Position numbers and translations under genes: made by a program. Source: Gemmatimonadaceae bacterium (GTDB taxonomy: Bacteria; Gemmatimonadota; Gemmatimonadetes; Gemmatimonadales; Gemmatimonadaceae). Taken from it: DNA of 64,000 nt. Positions 9,431 to 16,461 of this stretch are shown here, in pieces. Within the stretch, counting starts at the first letter, position 1. Each line of letters opens with the position of its first letter. The notes under the pieces were generated by a model. It had not been told where the DNA came from. It saw only the letters and a program-made list of their open reading frames with translations, and did not search any database. The DNA lies in the NCBI GenBank assembly GCA_025934775.1, contig JAICWO010000015.1:62001-126000 (forward strand), in the 5' to 3' direction.

Positions 9431-10687
9431 ATGGTGCAGCGAACCGATCCACCAATCCACCACCCACCCGAGACCCGCGGCTCGAAGTGGGGCATCGTCT
9501 TACTCGTCGCCTTTGGCGCCGCGGTCGCGTCGATCTTCACGGCGTGCGACAACTCGAAGAACGCGGTCGCGCCGGTGCATCCCGAAACGCTCGACCCGAC
9601 GCTCGTCGCGCAGGGCAAGACGATTTTCCGCTTCAACACCTTTGGCGACGAGACGTACTGGACCGATACGCTCCACATGAACAGCGTCGTGCAGAGCGGC
9701 GTCAGTCCGAAGACCGCGCTCGCCGTGGGGCTCAAGGTGGACATGGATACCCTGCCGCCGGCGGTCGTCAGCGCGATCCAAGCCGGGCAGGTGAACCTCG
9801 ACGATCCCGCGACCACGGTCACGCTGCTCAAGCTGGGCGCGGTCGTCGGCGTCGAAGGCAAGGTACAAACCGTCAACGGCAAAGACTCGCTCGTGTCGCT
9901 CGGCATCACGTGCGCCTTCTGCCATTCTACCGTCGACAACGCGTTCGCGCCCGGCATCGGCCATCGACTCGATGGTTGGCCGAACCACGACCTCAACGTC
10001 GGCGCGATCGTCGCGCTCTCCCCCGCGGTGCCCGCCGCGCTCAAGGCAATCCTCAACTCCTGGGGACCAGGCAAGTACGATCCGCGCACGAACTTCGACG
10101 GAAAAAACATTCCCGCCGTGATCCCGCCGGCGTACGGCCTCAACGGCGTCGCGAAGGAGATCTATACCGGCGACGACACGGTCTCGTACTGGAACGCGTA
10201 CGTGGCGGTGACGCAGATGCACGGCCACGGCGTATTCCGCGATCCTCGCCTCGGCATCAACGTCAGCAACGGGACGGACGTCGTGACGCCGCTGCTTCCA
10301 GCGCTGCGCGAATACCAGTTCAGTCTCGCCGTGCCCAAGCCGGCCGCGGGCGTGGTCGATGCCGCGGCAGCCGCGCGCGGCCAAGCGTTGTTCGACGGCG
10401 CGGCGCGCTGCTCTACCTGTCACGTCGGCACGCTGTTCACGGACATCAACAGCGGGCGCCTGCACACCGCGCAGGAAGTCGGTCAGGATCCCGGCTACGC
10501 CGCGCGTAGCGTGACCGGGCGGTATCGCACCACACCGCTTCGCGGCCTGCTCCAGCATGCGCCGTATTTCCACGACGGCAGCGCCGCCACGCTCTCGGCG
10601 GTGGTGGATCATTATGATACGCTCATGTCGCTCCGCCTGACGGCGCAGCAGAAGTCCGATCTGGTGGCGTACTTGAGTACACTCTAA
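9431..10687 (+). CDS. secreted diheme cytochrome c, peroxidase-like C-terminus
   Basis: A 418-residue exported protein. A hydrophobic stretch (residues about 19-37) ends in FTAC, a possible lipobox. Two c-type heme sites are present: CAFCH (161-165) and CSTCH (327-331). The C-terminal part has TTPLRGLLQHAPYFHDG, the motif that follows the second heme in bacterial cytochrome c peroxidase/MauG-like proteins. The N-terminal heme domain is not typical of those enzymes, so peroxidase activity is uncertain; electron transfer in the periplasm is the safe reading. The ATG at 9431 is chosen over 9407 because GGAG lies six bases upstream. Confidence 0.85.
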   Translation: MVQRTDPPIHHPPETRGSKWGIVLLVAFGAAVASIFTACDNSKNAVAPVHPETLDPTLVAQGKTIFRFNTFGDETYWTDTLHMNSVVQSGVSPKTALAVGLKVDMDTLPPAVVSAIQAGQVNLDDPATTVTLLKLGAVVGVEGKVQTVNGKDSLVSLGITCAFCHSTVDNAFAPGIGHRLDGWPNHDLNVGAIVALSPAVPAALKAILNSWGPGKYDPRTNFDGKNIPAVIPPAYGLNGVAKEIYTGDDTVSYWNAYVAVTQMHGHGVFRDPRLGINVSNGTDVVTPLLPALREYQFSLAVPKPAAGVVDAAAAARGQALFDGAARCSTCHVGTLFTDINSGRLHTAQEVGQDPGYAARSVTGRYRTTPLRGLLQHAPYFHDGSAATLSAVVDHYDTLMSLRLTAQQKSDLVAYLSTL

Positions 10688-10694
10688 TAGTGGA

Positions 10695-10826
10695 GTAGGG
10701 TCGCATCGGGCCCGTACCGGGCCCTCGCTGTAGTACGTCGCCTGCGGCGACGGAAACGGCGTGACGCCGTGACACGGCCGAAGGCCGTACGTCAGCGAGG
10801 CGGCGAAGCCGCCGAAGCGACCCTAC
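10695..10826. mobile_element. 132-bp MITE-like element, copy 2
   Basis: It has the same ends (GTAGGGTCGC and GCGACCCTAC), length and orientation as the copy at 531-662. Differences cluster in the middle (positions 41-66 of the element), where compensating changes keep the palindromes paired (for example CGCCTTCGGCG versus CGCCTGCGGCG). That pattern suggests selection on structure or recent shared origin. Confidence 0.7.
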
Positions 10827-10892
10827 AGGCGCGCCATGCGCGCCGACCATACAGGCGAACGCCCGCGCAAAGCGCGGGCGTTCGTCGACCCT
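10695..10892. repeat. second GTAGGGTCG palindromic cluster
   Basis: Converging genes (cytochrome c and the penicillin-binding protein) are separated by a palindrome-rich gap. It comprises the 132-bp element (10695-10826), a short GGCGCGCC-ATGCGCGCC segment, and a hairpin GAACGCCCGCGC / GCGCGGGCGTTC (10858-10881) followed by GTCGACCCTAC ending at 10892. No coding potential is seen. Confidence 0.8.
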
Positions 10893-10908
10893 ACCTCTCA
10901 TCGACCCA

Positions 10909-12993
10909 CTACGGCACGAACAACGGCCCCCACTGCGGCACCTTCCACGGATTGTTCCGCATCTCCACCGGCTCGGTGCCCGGGAGGAAATACTCGACGT
11001 ACCGCCGATCGGGCGCGGTCATCGGTGTCGCGACCAGGCCCGTGTCCTTGTCCATCTCGGCGTACACGAGACCGTCGGGCGGCGGTCCCCAACCGCTGCT
11101 CGACTTGTTCTCGTAGTAACGTCCGATCATGTCGCCCCAGATCGGCGCCGCCAGACTGCCGCCGAATGCGGTGCGCTCCACCATTTTCGGCTTGTCGAAG
11201 CCGACCCACACCGCCGCGACCAGCTCCGGCGTCATGCCGACGAACCAGAGATCCTTGTTGTCGTTCGTCGTGCCCGTCTTGCCGGCGATCGGGATTCGGC
11301 TCGGCACCGCCTCGCGCGCCGGCACGCCAGTCCCGTGCTCGGCTACGTCGCGCAGCATGTCTCGCACCATGAACGCGACCCGCGGATCGATCACCTGCTG
11401 CGGTGTCGACACCGCTTGGCGATACACCGCGCGTCCCGCCTGATCGTTGATCTGCGTGATCAGCCGCGGCTGGACCACGGCACCGTTGTTCGCGAACGCC
11501 GTGTACGCCGCGACCAGATCAATCGGCTTCACTTCGGAGGCGCCGATCGCGCTCGAGGGATACGGATTGATCGGCGTGGTGATGCCGAGCCGCTGCGCGA
11601 GCGCGGCCACGGAGTCCATGCCGACGCGCAGCCCGAGCTGGATCGCCACTGCGTTGCGCGAGTGCACGAGCGCTTGGCGTATCGTGAGCGCGCCCGCCGG
11701 CACACCCTCGTGGATCACGACGTTGCCCCAGAACCGTCCGTCGTCCTCACCCGGCTTGTACATATCTCCGCTCGGGAGCGGGATCTCGAGCGAGGTGTCG
11801 GGGACGATCGCGTTGCCCGGAATGCTGTCGGCGAGCGCGACGGAATACACGAACGGCTTGAACGACGATCCGGGCTGCCGGAGCATGAACGCGCGATTGA
11901 GCGGCGCGCGTGCGTAATCGCGTCCGCCCACGAGCGCCTTCACGTCGCCGGTGTACGGATCGATCGCGATCGCGACGGACTCGAGGTAGTCGCTCGAGCC
12001 GGACTTGATCGCTTCGGCTTTGCTCGGATGATGATAGTTCTTCTCGGCCTCGATGCGGTTCGTGCCGTTCACGACGGCCGTCACCGCGTCGCGCTGGAGC
12101 GCCGGATCGAGCGTCGTGTAGATGCGATACCCGCCGTTCATCACCGAATACCCGGCGCGCTCCGCCGCCTGCTTCACCGCGTCGACGAAGTATCCCGCGG
12201 CCGCCGACATGCCTGCGTTCGGCGCCGTGACGAGCGGCGTGGTAACCGCTTGCGCCGAATCGGATGACGAGATGTAGCCCTGGGTCGCCATTGCGGCGAT
12301 GACGACGTCGCGCCGAGCCTTCGCGCGCTCGGGGTGCGCGATGGGGTCGTAGAGCGTCTGCGACTTGGGAAGCGACGCGAGCATCGCCGCTTCGGGAAGA
12401 GTGAGTTGCGAGGCGTGCTTGGCGAAGTAGTGGCGCGCGCCCGCTTCCACACCGTACCAGCCGCGGCCCAGGTTCACCTGGTTGATGTACGTCTCGAGGA
12501 TCACCTGCTTGGTGTAATGCTTGTCCATCTCGCGGGCCGCGGCCTCGCCGTGGAGCTTGCGCATGGGACTCATGTCCCGCCGATCGATGAGATCGGGGTG
12601 CATGTAGCCCGCGAGCTGCTCCTCGATCGTGCTCGCGCCGCCGCGATTGTTACCGATGATCTTTCCGACGACCGCGCTCGCGATGGCTTTCGCGTCGACG
12701 CCGTCGTGCTCGAAGAAGCGGCGGTCCTCGATCGCGACGAACGCCTGCCAGACGTACTTGGGGACGGACGAAATCGGAATGCTCGTGCGGTCCTGGCGGC
12801 CGATCTCGCCGATCAACGATCCGTCGCGCGCGTACACGAGCGACGATTGCGGGAGCTGATAGAGCTGCCACGCCTCTCCGCCTTTACCGGCGGTGTCCTG
12901 CGCCCGCAACGGAACGAACGCGAGCGCGGCACAGCCGGCGGCGATCACCGAGGCACGATAGGAACGCCGGGCGTTTGGACTACGCACGAACAT
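10909..12993 (-). CDS. class A penicillin-binding protein (transglycosylase/transpeptidase)
   Basis: A bifunctional peptidoglycan synthase of 694 residues. After an N-terminal signal/anchor (ASVIAAGCAALAFVPL), the GT51 domain shows EDRRFFEHDGVD (catalytic Glu about 89), GASTIEEQLAG in place of the usual STITQQLA, and LETYINQVNLGRGWYGVEAG. The transpeptidase domain has the acyl-serine motif SSFK (about 376), SRN and KTGTT (about 585). The deviation from QQ to EE in the GT domain is unusual but outside the primary glutamate. The ATG at 12993 follows a GGAG; an in-frame GTG at 13023 would add ten residues. Confidence 0.93.
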   Translation of the reverse strand: MFVRSPNARRSYRASVIAAGCAALAFVPLRAQDTAGKGGEAWQLYQLPQSSLVYARDGSLIGEIGRQDRTSIPISSVPKYVWQAFVAIEDRRFFEHDGVDAKAIASAVVGKIIGNNRGGASTIEEQLAGYMHPDLIDRRDMSPMRKLHGEAAAREMDKHYTKQVILETYINQVNLGRGWYGVEAGARHYFAKHASQLTLPEAAMLASLPKSQTLYDPIAHPERAKARRDVVIAAMATQGYISSSDSAQAVTTPLVTAPNAGMSAAAGYFVDAVKQAAERAGYSVMNGGYRIYTTLDPALQRDAVTAVVNGTNRIEAEKNYHHPSKAEAIKSGSSDYLESVAIAIDPYTGDVKALVGGRDYARAPLNRAFMLRQPGSSFKPFVYSVALADSIPGNAIVPDTSLEIPLPSGDMYKPGEDDGRFWGNVVIHEGVPAGALTIRQALVHSRNAVAIQLGLRVGMDSVAALAQRLGITTPINPYPSSAIGASEVKPIDLVAAYTAFANNGAVVQPRLITQINDQAGRAVYRQAVSTPQQVIDPRVAFMVRDMLRDVAEHGTGVPAREAVPSRIPIAGKTGTTNDNKDLWFVGMTPELVAAVWVGFDKPKMVERTAFGGSLAAPIWGDMIGRYYENKSSSGWGPPPDGLVYAEMDKDTGLVATPMTAPDRRYVEYFLPGTEPVEMRNNPWKVPQWGPLFVP

Positions 12994-13054
12994 GGACTCC
13001 GGTGGGATATCAGGTTGGTACACTGAAAGATACTGCTCGGTTCGGGTTTGCTTT

Positions 13055-14902
13055 ATGTTTCCGGCGATGCCACCGGTCCTTCACGTCGCCCTGGCCCAGC
13101 TCAAGCCGCGCAAGGGCGACTACGCGGGGAACATCGAGCGGCTGGCCGCCGTGTTCGCGCAGCTCGACGCGCTCGAGCCGCGGCCGATGGTGCTGTGCCT
13201 CGCCGAGAGCGCGCTGACCGGCTACTTCCTCGAGGGCGGCGTCCGCGACAACGCGGTCACCGCGGGCACGCTCGCCCGCGACCTCGACGCGGTCTACCGC
13301 CGCGCCCTTCCCGCCCCCAAGCCGCTCGACGTCACGCTCGGCTTTTACGAGATCTGGAATAACAAGTTATATAACAGCGCGATCTACGTGACGCTCGGCG
13401 ATGGCGAGCCGCGCATCCGCCACGTGCATCGCAAGGTGTTCCTCCCCACCTATGGGCTGTTCGACGAGGAGCGCTTCGTGGAGCGCGGCCGCCGCGTGCG
13501 CGCCTTCGATACGCCGTGGGGCCGCGCCGCGCTCCTCGTCTGCGAGGACGCGTGGCACAGCACCACGGCAACGATCGCCGCGCTCGATGGCGCGCAGGTC
13601 GTCTTCGTCTGCGCCGCGCCGCCGGCGCGCGGCGCGTGGCCCAAGCCAGACGACGTCCCCGGCCCGGCGAGCGTGAGCCGGTGGGACCGGCTCATCCGCG
13701 ACATCGCGGACGAACATGGCATCTACGTCGCGCTCGCGAACCTCGTCGGGAGCGAAGGTGGAAAGCTCTTTCCCGGCGGGTCGTTCGTCGCCGGACCGAA
13801 AGGCGACGTGCGCGCGCGCGCACCGCTCTGGGATGACGCGCTGCTCTCGGTGACGATCGACCTCGCCGACATCACGCGCGCGCGCGCCGACACGCCGCTC
13901 GTCGCCGATCTCGAGGTGATGCTGCCGCACCTCACCGCCAGCCTCGACGAAGCAATGGCCGGCGCGCCGACCGCGCTCGAGTATGACCCGCCGGCGCTCC
14001 CGACGCGCGGACCTGCGCCGAAAGACGCAGGCACGCCGCCCGCCGGCCCGCTCCGCGTCGTGCGCGAGGCGCCGTCGCGCGACTCGCCGCCGTCCCCGCT
14101 AACCATCGACCCGGCGCTCGCCGAAGAGTGGCTCGAGCAGTTCATTCGCGACGAGATGCAGCGCCGCAACTTTGACTGCGCGGTGGTCGGCGTTTCGGGC
14201 GGCGTCGACTCCGCCGTGACGGCCTATCTCGCGGCGCGCGCGCTCGGGCCGGAGCACGTGCTCGCGGTGCGCATGCCCTATCGCACATCGAGCAAGGAGA
14301 GCTTCGATCACGCGCAGATGGTGATCGACGCGCTCGGCGTGCAGTCGCGCACGATCGACATCAGCGCCGCCGTCGACGGCTATCTCGCGTGTGAGCCCGA
14401 TGCGGAGCCCGGCCGCCGTGGCAACGTGATGGCGCGCACCCGCATGATCGTGCTGTTCGATCTCGCGGCCAAGCACCGCGGAATCCCGCTCGGAACGGGC
14501 AACAAGACAGAGCGGTTGTTCGGCTACTTCACATGGCACGCCGACGACTCGCCGCCAATCAATCCGCTCGGCGATCTCTTCAAGTCACAGGTGTGGGCAC
14601 TCGCCCGGCATCTCGGCGTGCCCGACGTGATCGTCAGCAAACCACCGACGGCCGATTTGATCGTTGGCCAGACCGACGAAGGAGACTTCGGCGTCAGCTA
14701 CGCGATCGCGGACGAGCTGCTCAACTGGATGCTGCACGGCTACAGCGACGCCGAGCTCGTGGCACGCGGCTTCGACGCACAGGAGGTCACGATTGTGCGC
14801 AAGCGTGTGGAGTCGACGCATTGGAAACGCAGGCTCCCGACCGTCGCGATGCTGAGTCCGACCGCGATTGGAGAATCGTATTTGCGGCCGGTGGACTACT
14901 GA
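13055..14902 (+). CDS. nadE: glutamine-dependent NAD+ synthetase
   Basis: A two-domain enzyme of 615 residues that amidates deamido-NAD+ using glutamine. The N-terminal nitrilase-type glutaminase has Glu in LAESALTGY, Lys in HRKVFLPTYGLFDE and the nucleophile in LVCEDAWH (Cys163). The C-terminal synthetase has the ATP pyrophosphatase loop SGGVDS (381-386), GTGNKTERLFGYFT and KSQVWALARHLGVP. A Pro/Ala-rich linker (about 310-340) joins them. ATGs at 13055 and 13067 are both plausible; neither has a clear ribosome site. The gene starts 62 bases from the divergent penicillin-binding protein. Confidence 0.95.
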   Translation: MFPAMPPVLHVALAQLKPRKGDYAGNIERLAAVFAQLDALEPRPMVLCLAESALTGYFLEGGVRDNAVTAGTLARDLDAVYRRALPAPKPLDVTLGFYEIWNNKLYNSAIYVTLGDGEPRIRHVHRKVFLPTYGLFDEERFVERGRRVRAFDTPWGRAALLVCEDAWHSTTATIAALDGAQVVFVCAAPPARGAWPKPDDVPGPASVSRWDRLIRDIADEHGIYVALANLVGSEGGKLFPGGSFVAGPKGDVRARAPLWDDALLSVTIDLADITRARADTPLVADLEVMLPHLTASLDEAMAGAPTALEYDPPALPTRGPAPKDAGTPPAGPLRVVREAPSRDSPPSPLTIDPALAEEWLEQFIRDEMQRRNFDCAVVGVSGGVDSAVTAYLAARALGPEHVLAVRMPYRTSSKESFDHAQMVIDALGVQSRTIDISAAVDGYLACEPDAEPGRRGNVMARTRMIVLFDLAAKHRGIPLGTGNKTERLFGYFTWHADDSPPINPLGDLFKSQVWALARHLGVPDVIVSKPPTADLIVGQTDEGDFGVSYAIADELLNWMLHGYSDAELVARGFDAQEVTIVRKRVESTHWKRRLPTVAMLSPTAIGESYLRPVDY

Positions 14903-14910
14903 GTGAGCAG

Positions 14911-14968
14911 GTAGGGTCGCTCGCTACGCTCGCTGTAGGGTCGGCACGCCGCCGCGCGACGACCCTAC
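14911..14968. repeat. third GTAGGGTCG palindromic cluster (short)
   Basis: GTAGGGTCGC at 14911 is followed by the palindrome CGCTCGCTACGCTCGC, then GTAGGGTCG (14935-14943) facing CGACCCTAC (14960-14968). It again lies between converging genes (nadE and an HNH gene). It lacks the 132-bp core of the other two clusters. Confidence 0.75.
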
Positions 14969-14975
14969 CCCTCCC

Positions 14976-15386
14976 TCACGCCGCCCGCGCGTACGCCAAG
15001 CTCACCGCCCTTCTCGCGCACCGCTTCAACGCCCGATGCACCGCTCGCGCGTACTGAATGAAGTTCGCTCCCGCCCACGGATAGCGAATGAAAAATTCGG
15101 TCGGCAGCAGATCTCCCTTCAATCGATTGCACCGTGCGCACGCCAGGACCACGTTGCCGGGCACGTGCGCTCCGCCGTGCGACAGCGGAAAGACGTGGTC
15201 GAGCGTCGCGATCTCGAATTCCAAACGCGAGGCACAATACACACAGCGTCGGCCGCAGTCGCGCATGGCGGCGCGTTTGATCGCTCGCTTCTGAGGTCCG
15301 GATGGAATTGGTTTGGCCCGGCGAGTAGCGCGCGGGAGGCGGGGAAGGGAGACATGGTGGAATTGCCGACGTCGGGACAATGTCAC
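14976..15386 (-). CDS. HNH endonuclease family protein
   Basis: A small nuclease-fold protein of about 136 residues. The zinc pair CVYC, then LDHVFPLSHGG (the HNH histidine) and NVVLACARCNRLKG with the second Cys pair define an HNH/McrA-type domain; a basic C-terminal tail follows. Such stand-alone HNH proteins are common and mostly uncharacterised. The start is uncertain: GTG 15386 lies just after an intrinsic terminator, whereas ATG 15266 would leave only the nuclease core. The longer frame upstream runs through the terminator hairpin and is unlikely to be translated. Confidence 0.8.
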   Translation of the reverse strand: MTLSRRRQFHHVSLPRLPRATRRAKPIPSGPQKRAIKRAAMRDCGRRCVYCASRLEFEIATLDHVFPLSHGGAHVPGNVVLACARCNRLKGDLLPTEFFIRYPWAGANFIQYARAVHRALKRCARRAVSLAYARAA

Positions 15387-15392
15387 CTCGCT

Positions 15393-15438
15393 AAAAAGGG
15401 ACACCCCGCGACGGGAGCCTATCCCGTGGCGGGGTGTC
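15393..15438 (-). terminator. strong intrinsic terminator, minus strand
   Basis: On the minus strand GACACCCCGCCACGGGA (15438-15422) pairs with TCCCGTCGCGGGGTGTC (15416-15400), 17 bp with one mismatch and a six-base loop, followed by CCTTTTT. It ends transcripts coming from the HIT gene or from the noncoding stretch just upstream. Confidence 0.88.
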
Positions 15439-15440
15439 GC

Positions 15441-15649
15441 GCCGATCCTGAGAGAGCCGGCCGATCCGGAGACCAACGTGCGCGCGCCGCTGTCGTCCTC
15501 GCGGCGCCCGACATGATGCTCGATGTCGTTCGAGTGGGCTCATCAGCCTCCGGTATGCGAGCTCGGGCCCGCTCGGCCCGTGCTCGCGGTACTAATGTGA
15601 CGAACACTCCGTTCGCGCAAGAGCCGAGCGCGACGATTTACCAATTTCC
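15441..15649 (-). other. noncoding, hairpin-rich stretch; possible structured RNA or 3' UTR
   Basis: About 210 bases between the HIT stop and the terminator hold no plausible protein. Minus-strand hairpins include GCGAGC-A-CGGGCC with its complement (15557-15587), GGCT-GATG-AGCC next to it, and CGACAT / ATGTCG (15509-15528). The run ends in the intrinsic terminator at 15393-15438. I do not recognise a known RNA family; it could be a small RNA, a long structured 3' UTR, or incidental palindromes. Confidence 0.35.
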
Positions 15650-16384
15650 TCACGCCGCATCGCCGCCGTCGGGCACGCGCTCGTACAGCAGCTCGCCGTG
15701 CGCGCCTTCGCGCGCGCGCCAGCGGCCCGCGCGCCGCGGCGTCCAATCCGGCGACGACACGTCAGCGCTCCGCTGATCGTTCGACTCGTCGAATAGCGGG
15801 ACTGAGACCGCGCGCTCCGACGCATTCGAGGCGGCGTTCGCGTCGGCTCGGTCGCCGTGCTCCACCACCGGCGAGTCGACCGGCCGATCCGCCGCGCGTT
15901 TGCGGCCGCCCGCGTCCCCCGGTGGCTCATCGTGCGCGTGCCGCAGCGCTGACACGATCCGCGCGGCGTACGCGTCGAGGATCGTGCGCTCCGGCATCGC
16001 CGACGCGTTGAACGGGAGCGGAATGTCGAACCCGTCCCCCTGTCGCCGCGGGATGATGTGCACGTGATAGTGCGGCTCGTCCTGGCCGGCCTCCGCGCCG
16101 CTGTTCACGACGATGTTGAGATCGTCGCAGCCGCTCACCGCTCTCACCGCGGCGGCGATGCGCATCGTCACCTTGAAGAGGTGCAGGCCGAGCGCCTGTG
16201 GCACGTCGGTGAGCGATTCGTAGTGCTGTCGCGGCACGACGAGCACGTGCCCGTTGTTCACGGGCTGAATGTCCATGAAGGCGATCGAATCAGCATCTTC
16301 ATGGCAGATTGACACTTCCGCGGCCCCTTGGATCAAGTCGCAGAAGGTGCAGTGCGCCTGAGCGCCGTGCGCATCGTGATCCAT
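15650..16384 (-). CDS. HIT family nucleotide-binding protein with long hydrophilic tail
   Basis: A 244-residue protein. The first 140 residues form a complete HIT domain: CTFCDLI (zinc half-site), FMDIQPVNNGHVLVVPR, NSGAEAGQDEPHYHVHIIPR with the histidine triad. HIT enzymes hydrolyse nucleotide phosphoramidates or dinucleoside polyphosphates. Beyond the domain is about 100 residues of charged low-complexity sequence rich in Asp, Arg and Ala with no recognised fold, roughly doubling the usual length. The ATG at 16384 gives the standard HIT N-terminus; the long upstream open frame overlaps the divergent GGDEF gene and is discarded. Confidence 0.9.
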   Translation of the reverse strand: MDHDAHGAQAHCTFCDLIQGAAEVSICHEDADSIAFMDIQPVNNGHVLVVPRQHYESLTDVPQALGLHLFKVTMRIAAAVRAVSGCDDLNIVVNSGAEAGQDEPHYHVHIIPRRQGDGFDIPLPFNASAMPERTILDAYAARIVSALRHAHDEPPGDAGGRKRAADRPVDSPVVEHGDRADANAASNASERAVSVPLFDESNDQRSADVSSPDWTPRRAGRWRAREGAHGELLYERVPDGGDAA

Positions 16385-16461
16385 GCCCCGGCAAAACGCA
16401 CGGACGATGCCAGGCGCGGCGTCCGCTTCAGCGGCGTGCTCGACCGGCCGAAACTGGGAGC

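Noticed and set aside
15387-15476. Longer HNH protein starting at TTG 15476
   Set aside because: The extension is translated from the terminator hairpin at 15393-15438 and has no ribosome site.
15539-15546. CTGATGAG on the minus strand, resembling a hammerhead ribozyme core, with a nearby CGACAT/ATGTCG stem
   Set aside because: The GAAA of the core is GAAC, stem II cannot extend beyond one pair, position 17 would be G, and no partner for stem I exists.
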